A DNA stretch of 13,463 nucleotides from assembly GCA_015229095.1 (NCBI GenBank), contig JADGCE010000073.1, positions 1 to 13,463 of the forward strand. Reading direction: 5' to 3'. Below are positions 7,094 to 13,463 of this stretch, one piece after another. Position 1 is the first letter of the stretch. The number at the start of each line of letters is the position of its first letter. This DNA comes from Magnetococcales bacterium. GTDB taxonomy: Bacteria; Pseudomonadota; Magnetococcia; Magnetococcales; Magnetaquicoccaceae. A program made the translations under genes and the position numbers. Below the pieces are notes generated by a model. It was not told the DNA's origin and did no database searches. It saw only the letters and a program-made list of their open reading frames with translations.

Positions 7094-7790
7094 AACCCAA
7101 ATAGTTAATGTTGGTATTCCGGCTCAGTTGGAAACGGTTGCTCAAGGGTTGATAGGTCATGCCCTGCAGATCCCGCAGGTGGATCTCCACCCGGCGCAAG
7201 TGTTGATCCAGTTCCGAAGGACGGATAAATTTCCCATAGGCATGGGTACCCCTGGGCAGCCAGCGCAGCAGATATTCCCCCCCGACGATGGCCGCCATCC
7301 AGGCCTGCACCGTTCTGTTGAGCGTGGCAAAGAAAAACAACCCCTGCGGTTTGAGCAACGCGGCACACTGGGCTATGAAGGCCTCCACGTCCGGTACATG
7401 TTCCAGCACCTCCATGGCGAGTACCACGTCAAAGCTGTGCGGACGTTGGGCAGCCAGTGCCTCGGCGGCCTGCACCCGATAGAGCACTTGAGAGCCACTC
7501 TCCTGTTGGTGGGCCTGGGCAGCCTTGATGATCGTCTCGGAGCGGTCGATCCCCACCACGCTGGCCCCCCGATGGTCCAACGCCTCGGACAAAATGCCGC
7601 CACCACAACCGATATCCACTATTTTCAGGCCACTTAAATCCCCCTGTTCACTGCCGGTCAGCTGCCTGCAAATATACCCGACCCGCAAAGGGTTGATTTG
7701 ATGCAGCAACTTAAATTTTCCCTCCGGTTCCCACCATTCATGGGCAATGCGTTCAAATTTGGCGATCTCTTCTGCATCTACCGTGACCAT
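7077..7790 (-). CDS. ubiG: Ubiquinone biosynthesis O-methyltransferase UbiG
   Basis: This SAM-dependent enzyme performs both O-methylations of ubiquinone synthesis (2-polyprenyl-6-hydroxyphenol methylase and 3-demethylubiquinol methyltransferase) at the inner membrane. The product is 237 residues, the usual UbiG length. The opening FERIAHEWWEPEGKFKLLH and the NPLR motif (33-36) are typical of UbiG. SAM motif I is VDIGCGGG (58-65), with the ribose-binding acidic residue Asp82 in VVGID. EVLEHVPD and the LNRT strand further on are also family features. The ATG at 7790 has GGGAGAA on the - strand (7795-7801), a strong ribosome site. The gene is first in an overlapping pair with rluD. Its presence implies a ubiquinone-using proteobacterium. 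Confidence 0.97.
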   Translation of the reverse strand: MVTVDAEEIAKFERIAHEWWEPEGKFKLLHQINPLRVGYICRQLTGSEQGDLSGLKIVDIGCGGGILSEALDHRGASVVGIDRSETIIKAAQAHQQESGSQVLYRVQAAEALAAQRPHSFDVVLAMEVLEHVPDVEAFIAQCAALLKPQGLFFFATLNRTVQAWMAAIVGGEYLLRWLPRGTHAYGKFIRPSELDQHLRRVEIHLRDLQGMTYQPLSNRFQLSRNTNINYLGFGQRA

Positions 7791-7845
7791 GCTTTTCTCC
7801 CTGCAACCGTTGTAACCCGGACGTCACCCCTCTACCCCCACAGAA

Positions 7846-7874
7846 TGCTTAGGCCCAATTCTTGCTTGTGTCAA
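7846..7874 (-). promoter_or_regulatory. Candidate promoter for ubiG-rluD
   Basis: On the - strand a perfect TTGACA (7874-7869) is followed after 17 nt by TAAGCA (7851-7846). The -10 box is poor (2 of 6), so the case rests on the -35 box and the position, about 55 nt upstream of the ubiG start in the divergent ubiG/amidase gap. Confidence 0.35.
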
Positions 7875-7996
7875 TCAGGGCACACATGGGTCTCTTTGGA
7901 TGGACGACACCCATTGTACCACACCCTGTCATGGGTGGCTATGTGGTTGTAGGGTGGACCGAATTGCATACAGGCAAGGGAGGCTTTTGAGCAAAT

Positions 7997-9169
7997 ATGG
8001 TACGGCGAGAATTATTAAAAGCCCTGATTTTTTCTGCCAGCGGCTTGATACTGCCCGCCTCTGTTCTCTACGCGGGAGTGCCGGCTGTGGTGACCCGTAT
8101 GCGCTTGACACCCGACCTGGATCACACGCGCGTTGTCTTTGACCTGGATAAAAAAATTCACTATTCTCTGCAACAATTGACGGAACCCGATCAGGTGGTG
8201 CTGGAGATGCCGGCGGTGCGTTGGGGAGTCGATCCAGCGGCACTGCGCATGGAAGATGCGCTGGTCAAAAAGGTGGAATTGAGCAATACACCCTCCCGAG
8301 GGGTACGGTTGGCTTTTCTCCTGAACCAGGCGGCCACGCCCCGCGCCACCTTCCTGCAGGCGGTCGACATGCAACCGCCCCGTCTGCTGCTCGATTTGCT
8401 GCGCAGGGATGCCCCGACCGAGGAGGAGGAGCCGGTTGCAACCCAGGCGGCTGCCAACAGCAAACAACGCTCAGCCGTTGTCGTGATCGATCCCGGTCAT
8501 GGCGGAGAGGATCCCGGTGCCATCGGCGCCGGTGGCACCTATGAAAAAACCGTCACCCTGGAAGTGGCCCGCAAATTGGCGCGGGAACTGGGTGCGGCGG
8601 GTTACAAAGCCCATTTGACCCGCACGGATGACTATTTTGTCCCGCTGCGCAAGCGGGTCGCCATTGCTCGCCACCACGGGGCCGATCTGTTTGTCAGCCT
8701 GCACGCCGATGCGTTTCGGATACCCTCGGCCAGAGGGGCCTCTGTCTACTGTCTCTCTGAACGGGGCAAACCGGAGCCAGATCAGGCCCTGCGTTCGTTG
8801 GTGGAACGGGAAAACAGTGCCGATCTGATCGGCGGGGTGGATCTGGGACAGGTGGATGACCCGGAGTTGCGGGATATTTTGATGGATCTGTCGCAGCGCA
8901 ACGCCCGCAACCAGGCCCTGGCCTATGGAAACAGCCTGCTCTCCTCCCTCAAAAAAAGCTCCTCCGTGCGTCTCCATTTTCGCGCCGTCAAGCAGGCCGG
9001 GTTTGCCGTATTGAAAGCACCGGATATTCCCTCCGTCCTGGTGGAGATGGCCTTTCTGTCCAATCGGGATGAAGAAAAACAGCTGCGCAAACAGGAATAT
9101 CAAGATTCTCTGGTCAGGGCGCTGGCCCATGGCACCCAGGCGTTTTTCCGTTCCACCTCGCTGGCGTGA
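7997..9169 (+). CDS. N-acetylmuramoyl-L-alanine amidase, AmiC type, with AMIN domain
   Basis: This periplasmic zinc enzyme cuts the amide bond between MurNAc and L-Ala to split septal peptidoglycan. The product is 390 residues (E. coli AmiC is 417). It opens with a Tat-like signal: Arg3-Arg4 in RRELLK, a hydrophobic stretch, and a likely cut after LYA (26). Residues about 29-130 match an AMIN septum-targeting domain, followed by an acidic linker. The Amidase_3 domain runs from about 160: zinc ligands His168 (DPGHGG), Glu183 (YEKTV) and His236 (SLHAD), and catalytic Glu350 (VLVEMAFLSN). The helical stretch at about 255-320 corresponds to the autoinhibitory block of amidases activated by EnvC/NlpD-type proteins; no such activator is in the window. 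AGGGAGG at 7977-7983 lies 13 nt upstream of the ATG, slightly far. The gene is divergent from ubiG. Confidence 0.95.
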   Translation: MVRRELLKALIFSASGLILPASVLYAGVPAVVTRMRLTPDLDHTRVVFDLDKKIHYSLQQLTEPDQVVLEMPAVRWGVDPAALRMEDALVKKVELSNTPSRGVRLAFLLNQAATPRATFLQAVDMQPPRLLLDLLRRDAPTEEEEPVATQAAANSKQRSAVVVIDPGHGGEDPGAIGAGGTYEKTVTLEVARKLARELGAAGYKAHLTRTDDYFVPLRKRVAIARHHGADLFVSLHADAFRIPSARGASVYCLSERGKPEPDQALRSLVERENSADLIGGVDLGQVDDPELRDILMDLSQRNARNQALAYGNSLLSSLKKSSSVRLHFRAVKQAGFAVLKAPDIPSVLVEMAFLSNRDEEKQLRKQEYQDSLVRALAHGTQAFFRSTSLA

Positions 9170-9295
9170 CGCCGCAATCGGGCAGGAGGGGGCACCCTCA
9201 CAAAACCCGCCTGCGGCCTCGAAGTCCGCACACGCTGCAGTGGCAGCGGTCGTTGTTGCCAGCATCCTTACAATCAACCCAACAGGAGGATCAAC

Positions 9296-9748
9296 ATGGG
9301 ATTTTTTGACGACTTGAAAAACAAGGCCACGCAGATGCAGGCTTCTCTGGCACAGGAAATGAGCCGCTTCCGCAACCAGGCGTTGATGGAGGCGATTCTG
9401 GCAGGGTGTGCCCTGGTGGCCGCTGCCGATGGCAGCATCAGCAGGGCTGAAAAGGAAAAAATGCTCGGTTTTACCCGCAATTCGGAAGCACTCAAGCACT
9501 ATGACCAAAATGCCATCGTCGATACCTTCCAAAAATTTGTGGGCAAACTGGAATTTGATTTTGCCATCGGTCGGATCGAGGCATTACGGGTGATCAGCGG
9601 CATCAAAAAGCCGGAAGAGGCCCGTCTGTTGGTGCGGGTCTGTTGTGCCATCGGGAGTGCCGATGGACAATTCGGCACAGACGAACGCCAGGTGGTGCGC
9701 GAAATCTGCCAAGAACTGGGGCTGAATCCCGGCGAATTTGATCTGTAA
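9296..9748 (+). CDS. terB: TerB family protein (tellurite resistance TerB-like)
   Basis: TerB is a small, all-helical, metal-binding cytoplasmic protein linked to tellurite resistance and envelope stress. The product is 150 residues, against about 151 for plasmid TerB, and it is collinear with the family along its whole length. It starts GFFDDLKNK, has paired acidic motifs AADGSISRAEKEKM (Asp45) and SADGQFGTDE (Asp123, Glu130), and ends LGLNPGEFDL, close to the classical TerB ending. The ribosome site AGGAGG just before ATG 9296 is excellent. The usual partners terZ, terA, terC, terD and terE are not in the window, so this is an orphan copy and may not give tellurite resistance alone. It lies 126 nt after the amidase gene. 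Confidence 0.92.
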   Translation: MGFFDDLKNKATQMQASLAQEMSRFRNQALMEAILAGCALVAAADGSISRAEKEKMLGFTRNSEALKHYDQNAIVDTFQKFVGKLEFDFAIGRIEALRVISGIKKPEEARLLVRVCCAIGSADGQFGTDERQVVREICQELGLNPGEFDL

Positions 9749-9883
9749 TGTAACACCTGCATGATTCCTGCGCTGTGCGTGCGGACCACCAGGAATACCC
9801 GATCCCTGGAAACATCGACGACCTTCGGATGGGAAGCATCTCCGGCGACCGCACGCTGCTTTGTCTCTTTAACACATCAACAT

Positions 9884-9888
9884 GGGAG
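9884..9888 (+). promoter_or_regulatory. Ribosome binding site deciding the DUF4189 gene start
   Basis: GGGAG lies 7 nt before GTG 9896. This GTG begins a clean signal peptide (VKKIALLALL), so it is preferred over ATG 9761, which would add 45 residues of non-coding character. Confidence 0.6.
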
Positions 9889-9895
9889 ATCGAGT

Positions 9896-10258
9896 GTGAA
9901 AAAAATCGCGCTGTTGGCGCTGTTGGTAGGGTTGGCAACGGGTGCGATGGCTGGCAATGCCTTGGCCATCGGGGCCATCGCCATCGACGACCAAATCGGT
10001 GATGACGACCCGGCTTATGGTCTGGCCATTGGCGAAGATTCCAAAGAGGATGCCAGACGCATGGCTTTGAGATATTGCCGTGAGCAGGGGGGCACAAACT
10101 GTCGATATGTGGTTTGGTTTGAAACCTGTGGGGCTGTGGCCGTCTCCAAGCGGTATTACGGCTATGGCTATGGCAGCACCAAGGCCAAAGCCACTGGAGA
10201 CGCGCTGGAGATGTGCGAGCGCAACAGTTGCAGAATTGTTGTGGCCGAGTGCGAATAG
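9896..10258 (+). CDS. Small secreted DUF4189 domain protein
   Basis: The product is 120 residues from GTG 9896. Residues 1-24 are a classic Sec signal peptide (two Lys, a Leu/Ala core, cut after AMA or ALA). The mature part follows the DUF4189 pattern: an Ala/Ile-rich strand ending in IDD, an AYGLAIG strand, a helix DARRMALRYC, then CRYVVWF, CGAVAVS, the GYGYGSTKAKA stretch, a second helix, and a final CRIVVAEC strand. Six cysteines in the mature protein (61, 69, 78, 107, 112, 118) suggest up to three disulfides in the periplasm. The family has no firm biochemical role that I can name. The gene follows terB by 147 nt and ends convergently with the TM2 gene. The family call is by pattern and has not been checked by search. 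Confidence 0.85.
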   Translation: MKKIALLALLVGLATGAMAGNALAIGAIAIDDQIGDDDPAYGLAIGEDSKEDARRMALRYCREQGGTNCRYVVWFETCGAVAVSKRYYGYGYGSTKAKATGDALEMCERNSCRIVVAECE

Positions 10259-10305
10259 AACAGGTGCAGGCGGGCAACAAGGCACAGAGCGGTCTCTCCA
10301 TGCCT

Positions 10306-10356
10306 CCGTTCGGGATTCTCCTCAGTCAACAATCCTGTGGGGAAAATCCCGAACGG
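10306..10356. terminator. Perfect 12-bp inverted repeat between convergent genes
   Basis: CCGTTCGGGATT at 10306-10317 is matched exactly by its reverse complement at 10345-10356, with a 27-nt loop. It sits between the stops of the DUF4189 gene (+) and the TM2 gene (-), where a bidirectional terminator is expected. No T-tract follows on either strand and the loop is long for an intrinsic terminator, so a protein-binding site or a small repeat is also possible. Confidence 0.4.
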
Positions 10357-10376
10357 GTGCGATTCACCGGCCAGGT

Positions 10377-10799
10377 TCAGAACTCTACCCCCTGTTCAAC
10401 CAGGCCTGGAACCAACAGGGCAGTGGCAATACCGGCGATCATCAATATCGGGATGACCAGTACCAGAATCTTGATGGCAACGTGTGCCGGCGGGGTAATG
10501 GTGCCGTTGTTATACTTGCGTGCCCAGTTTTCCTGGCTGGTAAATGCAATGATGAATGTTTCAACCATGGCAACAAGAGAGGGAATGCCTGTCCAGCACA
10601 GCAGCAGGTAGACAACCCCTACCCAGGTCGGGCCCAGGTAAAAGCGGTGCCCGCCCATGCCTCCCAAAAAGAGGCAAAGCACGGTAGCGACCGTCTGGCC
10701 CTTTCTGACCGGTTGGACAGCGCTGGTTGGAACCCCGCAGTGGGGACAGGGCGAGACGGACTCGTTGAGTTCCTTGCCACAATGACGACAAAATACCAT
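10377..10799 (-). CDS. Zinc-ribbon / TM2 domain membrane protein
   Basis: The product is 140 residues. An N-terminal zinc ribbon has Cys4-x2-Cys7 and Cys18-x2-Cys21. A TM2 domain follows (about 36-88) with the signature GGMGGHRFYLG (46-56) between two membrane segments. A third hydrophobic segment spans about 107-130 (IPILMIAGIATALLVPGL) and looks like the N-terminal helix of a type IV pilin, but without the prepilin peptidase site. The ATG at 10799 has AGGAGA just upstream on the - strand. TM2 proteins are widespread, usually of unknown role, and often act as small membrane anchors beside other domains. The gene is divergent from phoD, with its own candidate promoter at 10859-10887, and convergent with the DUF4189 gene. 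Confidence 0.9.
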   Translation of the reverse strand: MVFCRHCGKELNESVSPCPHCGVPTSAVQPVRKGQTVATVLCLFLGGMGGHRFYLGPTWVGVVYLLLCWTGIPSLVAMVETFIIAFTSQENWARKYNNGTITPPAHVAIKILVLVIPILMIAGIATALLVPGLVEQGVEF

Positions 10800-10858
10800 G
10801 CTCTTCTCCTAATGGGTTCCGTTTGATCTGCGCGGCCCACCCGCCCGACCGTCGTGCA

Positions 10859-10887
10859 ATCCTACCAGAGAAAACCGGGCACTGCAA
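10859..10887 (-). promoter_or_regulatory. Candidate extended -10 promoter for the TM2 gene
   Basis: On the - strand TTGCAG (10887-10882) is followed after exactly 17 nt by TAGGAT (10864-10859), directly preceded by TGG, an extended -10 element. Transcription would start near 10852, about 50 nt before the ATG. No equally good promoter was seen for phoD on the other strand. Confidence 0.4.
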
Positions 10888-10915
10888 AAGAGAAAAAAGG
10901 GAGAAATTTTGCCTG

Positions 10916-12493
10916 ATGTACAACGCTTGCCATCCCTTTGGGCGCAGGCAGTTCCTGCGCAGTATGACGGCGTTGGCGGCCCTTGTGGCCACGCCAACAG
11001 TGCGCATGGCCGAGGCCGTCACCCTGGAACCCACACTCTCTCCGTTTGCATTGGGTGTTGCCAGCGGTTCCCCCAGCACCGATGGATTTGTCCTCTGGAC
11101 GCGGTTGCTGGGGGATGAAATACCGGCAGAGCAGGCGGTGCGCGTCGATTGGGAACTCTTTGATCCAGCCTCACCGGGAGAACGTGTCGCCACCGGTCAG
11201 GCGGTGGCAGTGCCCGAATTGGGCCACTCGGTCCACGTGGAGGTGACAGGCCTGACGGCAGACCGCTGGTATGGCTATCGCTTTCGCGTCGGTGCCGCCC
11301 TCAGTCGCAGCGGGCGCGCCCGCACGTTGCCCGCCGCCACAGCGTTGCCTCCCCGGTTGCGCTTCGCCTATGCCTCTTGCCAAAACTGGGAGGGTGGATA
11401 TTACGGGGCCTATCGCCACATGGCTGCAGAAAAGTTGGATCTGCTGCTCTTTGTGGGGGATTATATCTACGAAGCTGCTTCCAGCCCGGATCCCAAGGCC
11501 GTGCGCCGCCACCAGCTGCCAGCCGCCCACACCCTGCAGGCGTTTCGTGCCCGCTACGCCCTGTACAAAAGCGATCCTCTCCTGCAAGCCATGCATGCCC
11601 AGTGCCCCTGGCTGGTCATCTGGGACGATCACGAAGTGGAGAACGACTATGCCGGTCGCCACTCGATTTACAACACGGACAATTTTTTGTCGCGCCGTGC
11701 GGCGGGCTATCAGGCCTTTTATGAGCATATGCCCTTGCGAGCCTCCACCCTGATGGCCGGCGTGGAGGGGCTGCAACAGGGCGCAGAGCTGCGTATCTAT
11801 GACAGCGTGGCGTTTGGCCAGTTGGCCGCATTTCACCTGCTGGACTGTCGCCAATACCGGGATGCCCCCCTGTGTCCCGACCAGACGACTGCCCAACACA
11901 CCACCGGGTGCATGGCAGCGGACAGGGCGCGCAGCATGCTGGGCGCGCAGCAAGAGCAATGGCTGGCTGAGCGTCTGCAACAGAGTGCGCAACGGGGCAT
12001 CCGCTGGAATGTGCTGGCGAGTCAGAGCCGTGTGACACCGGCCAACTATCCCGACGGTGCGGGCAACAAGGTGACCGTCGACCGCTGGGATGGATATCCA
12101 GAGGCCCGCTCCAGGCTCTTGCAGACCATTGCGCACCACAAGCCACGCAACCCCTTGATCATCGGTGGTGACATCCATCAAAACTGGGTGGCGCGTGTCC
12201 ACCAAAACCCCTATGACATACGGTCGCCCGTGATTGCCAGTGAGTTTATCGGCACCAGTATCTCGTCGCGCATGGGGCGCGCGCAGGCAACAGCCGACCG
12301 CCACGCAGCCCGAAATCCCCACTGTTTGTTATCCAACACGGAAAAGCGGGGTTATGGCGTTGTGGAGTTGACGCCCGCACAGGCGGAGGTCACGTTACGG
12401 GTGTTGGACACTGTGCGTGATGAAGATTCCCCAGTGGGAACATTGGCCCGTTTTGTGGTGGAAGATGGCAAACCGTTGCGCCCTGCCCCATGA
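10916..12493 (+). CDS. phoD: Alkaline phosphatase D / PhoD-like phosphodiesterase, Tat-exported
   Basis: PhoD enzymes hydrolyse phosphomono- and diesters outside the cytoplasmic membrane with an Fe3+/Ca2+ centre, and help obtain phosphate. The product is 525 residues from ATG 10916. A twin-arginine signal GRRQFLR (9-15) is followed by a hydrophobic stretch and a likely cut after residue 34. The PhoD N-terminal beta domain begins at PFALGVASGSPS. The metallophosphatase core shows ASCQNWEGGYYGAY, VGDYIYE (Asp182), WDDHEVENDY (Asp237, Asp238, His239), LASQSRV, and GGDIHQNW (Asp419, His421). All expected metal-site motifs are intact. AAGGGAG lies about 12 nt before the ATG; the frame is open back to 10823, but that would put 31 residues before the Tat signal. 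The gene is divergent from the TM2 gene and ends 6 nt from the convergent glycosyltransferase stop. No Pho box was identified. Confidence 0.95.
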   Translation: MYNACHPFGRRQFLRSMTALAALVATPTVRMAEAVTLEPTLSPFALGVASGSPSTDGFVLWTRLLGDEIPAEQAVRVDWELFDPASPGERVATGQAVAVPELGHSVHVEVTGLTADRWYGYRFRVGAALSRSGRARTLPAATALPPRLRFAYASCQNWEGGYYGAYRHMAAEKLDLLLFVGDYIYEAASSPDPKAVRRHQLPAAHTLQAFRARYALYKSDPLLQAMHAQCPWLVIWDDHEVENDYAGRHSIYNTDNFLSRRAAGYQAFYEHMPLRASTLMAGVEGLQQGAELRIYDSVAFGQLAAFHLLDCRQYRDAPLCPDQTTAQHTTGCMAADRARSMLGAQQEQWLAERLQQSAQRGIRWNVLASQSRVTPANYPDGAGNKVTVDRWDGYPEARSRLLQTIAHHKPRNPLIIGGDIHQNWVARVHQNPYDIRSPVIASEFIGTSISSRMGRAQATADRHAARNPHCLLSNTEKRGYGVVELTPAQAEVTLRVLDTVRDEDSPVGTLARFVVEDGKPLRPAP

Positions 12494-12499
12494 CGGGTA

Positions 12500-13333
12500 C
12501 TACGGGTGAGGGGAAGAGAGTGCCTCTGTTGCCTCGGCAGCCGCACCGGTCCGGGAACCTGGGCCAAGCCCGGCCAAAGGGTCGCCCAAATCGGCAAAGT
12601 GACTGGCCACATAGGGATCCCGCAAAAAGTTTTCCCACTGATATCGAAACCCCTGCCAACTGGCGCCATCTGCTCCCGGCCCGCACAACAAACGGGTGGT
12701 ATAGCCGATATGCCACAACAAGTTGCCGACCTCCTGCCGGGAAAGCAGCCCGACGGCATAACCGCTCTGGGCAAGACGGCCTACGATCATATCGCCGTGT
12801 CGCAAAAAGCTGTACCCCATTTTTGTCAGCACCGACTGGCGGGTAAGCAAAAAATAGGGCACCAACGCCCGGTTATCGTCGGGTTTGGGATGACGTTTAT
12901 GAGAAAGTTCCCGCCAAAGATCGGCAATCTTTTTGCTCCTGGAACGAAAGGGGGTTATCTCCCGGATACAGGTGCCCACAATATCCAACTCCTCCCGCGT
13001 CATGTAAGCGAACAGATCTTCATCCCAGCCCATCTTCAGAAAGATGGTATCGCTGTGCAAAATCCCCACCAGATCATGACTGGCCGCTGCCCATCCGACA
13101 TCGATAGCCTCCCACTGAGCGGCGCTGCCCGATCGGGAAGAAGAACAATGGAGCACGCGCAGATCAGGAAATTCCGCAAACAGGGCCAGATCGGCTGCCG
13201 TGGGTTCCGGGTCATGGTGAACCAACAGCACTTCGACAACACCCGTGCAAAATTTTTGCAACGCACGCAAAGCAAAGCGGGTAATGGTGGGTGTGCGATG
13301 ATAGGGCATGATCAAACTGTACGAAAGCGACAT
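12500..13333 (-). CDS. Glycosyltransferase, GT-A fold, family 2-like
   Basis: The product is 277 residues. The N-terminus SYSLIMPYHRTPTITRFALRAL is the first strand and helix of a GT-A nucleotide-sugar fold, VEVLLVHHD is the second strand, and HSDTIF (His93, Asp95) stands where the DxD-type metal and sugar-nucleotide motif is expected. HGDMIVGRL (Asp181) resembles the acceptor-side acidic motif. The C-terminal 25 residues are Gly/Ala/Ser-rich and probably disordered. No membrane segment is obvious. GAGGTGA before ATG 13333 is a good ribosome site and overlaps the stop of an upstream - strand frame, so the two may form an operon. Sugar donor and acceptor cannot be read from the sequence; surface polysaccharide or glycolipid synthesis is the usual setting. 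Confidence 0.8.
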   Translation of the reverse strand: MSLSYSLIMPYHRTPTITRFALRALQKFCTGVVEVLLVHHDPEPTAADLALFAEFPDLRVLHCSSSRSGSAAQWEAIDVGWAAASHDLVGILHSDTIFLKMGWDEDLFAYMTREELDIVGTCIREITPFRSRSKKIADLWRELSHKRHPKPDDNRALVPYFLLTRQSVLTKMGYSFLRHGDMIVGRLAQSGYAVGLLSRQEVGNLLWHIGYTTRLLCGPGADGASWQGFRYQWENFLRDPYVASHFADLGDPLAGLGPGSRTGAAAEATEALSSPHP

Positions 13334-13337
13334 GATT

Positions 13338-13463
13338 TCACCTCAACTCAACAGGGCCCACAGAGGAACCCGTATCAGCCATGACACAAAACAGTGTCTG
13401 TTCCGTGCGCGCATGATGCCATTCCAGCAGGCGACAGGGAAGGAATTCCTTTTTTGTTTGCCT
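13338..13463 (-). CDS. 3' end of an unidentified gene cut by the window edge
   Basis: A - strand frame is open from the right edge to a TGA at 13340-13338, giving the last 41 residues of a product ending VGPVELR. Its stop lies 4 nt before the glycosyltransferase ATG and overlaps that gene's ribosome site, the usual layout of coupled genes. At this GC content 41 open codons alone prove little, so the call rests mainly on that spacing. No family is recognisable. Confidence 0.4.
   Translation of the reverse strand, partial: RQTKKEFLPCRLLEWHHARTEQTLFCVMADTGSSVGPVELR

Noticed and set aside
7905..7945. CACCCAT/ATGGGTG inverted repeat in the ubiG/amidase gap
   Set aside because: 7-bp arms with an alternative overlapping pairing are expected by chance in this composition, so no operator is claimed.
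9269..9274. TACAAT as a -10 box for terB
   Set aside because: No -35 box lies at the proper distance (TTGTTG is only 10 nt away) and there is no extended -10 TG.
9762..9795. ATTCCTG/CAGGAAT inverted repeat after terB
   Set aside because: It has only 7 bp, a long loop and no T-tract; too weak to call a terminator.
10080..10826. 248-codon + strand frame across the DUF4189 end and the TM2 gene
   Set aside because: It is antisense to the TM2 gene, whose zinc-ribbon cysteines and TM2 signature are clear on the - strand.

Overview
This is a GC-rich window of ordinary bacterial chromosome carrying 12 protein-coding genes, one of them cut by the right edge. I see no rRNA, tRNA, CRISPR array, insertion sequence or phage module. 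UbiG (ubiquinone synthesis), RluD, LonA and Tat-exported enzymes point to a ubiquinone-making Pseudomonadota. The GC-rich hairpin block at the left end and the gene style remind me of Magnetococcales and related magnetotactic Alphaproteobacteria, but that is an impression and was not checked.

Layout. Bases 1-183 hold no gene; they contain four GC-rich hairpins in a row, one with perfect 24-bp arms. A LonA protease with an unusual acidic N-terminal extension follows (208-2856, +). A + strand group comes next: a secreted Pro/Ala-rich protein of unknown function (2985-3596), a short methylenetetrahydrofolate reductase-family protein (3666-4451), a stand-alone siroheme-type precorrin-2 dehydrogenase (4456-5145), and a ribbon-helix-helix-like protein with an acidic tail of 24-bp/8-residue tandem repeats (5138-5995). 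The last three are tightly packed: a 4-nt gap, then an 8-nt ATG...TGA overlap. On the - strand lie ubiG (7077-7790) and rluD (6050-7093), overlapping end to start, with a candidate TTGACA promoter upstream. Divergent from ubiG is an AmiC-type cell-wall amidase (7997-9169, +), followed by an orphan TerB (9296-9748, +) and a small secreted DUF4189 protein (9896-10258, +). A zinc-ribbon/TM2 membrane protein (10377-10799, -) and a Tat-exported PhoD phosphatase (10916-12493, +) diverge from a shared control region. Converging on phoD is a family 2-like glycosyltransferase (12500-13333, -), preceded by the 3' end of another - strand reading frame (13338 to the edge).

How the genes fit together. Most are housekeeping or envelope functions: proteolysis, one-carbon/tetrapyrrole metabolism, ribosome modification, quinone synthesis, septum splitting, phosphate scavenging and surface glycosylation. 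No defence or mobile system is evident. The least ordinary elements are the repeat-tailed RHH-like protein coupled to the siroheme gene, the Lon extension with a possible second internal start, the hairpin block before lon, and the TM2 protein with a pilin-like last helix.
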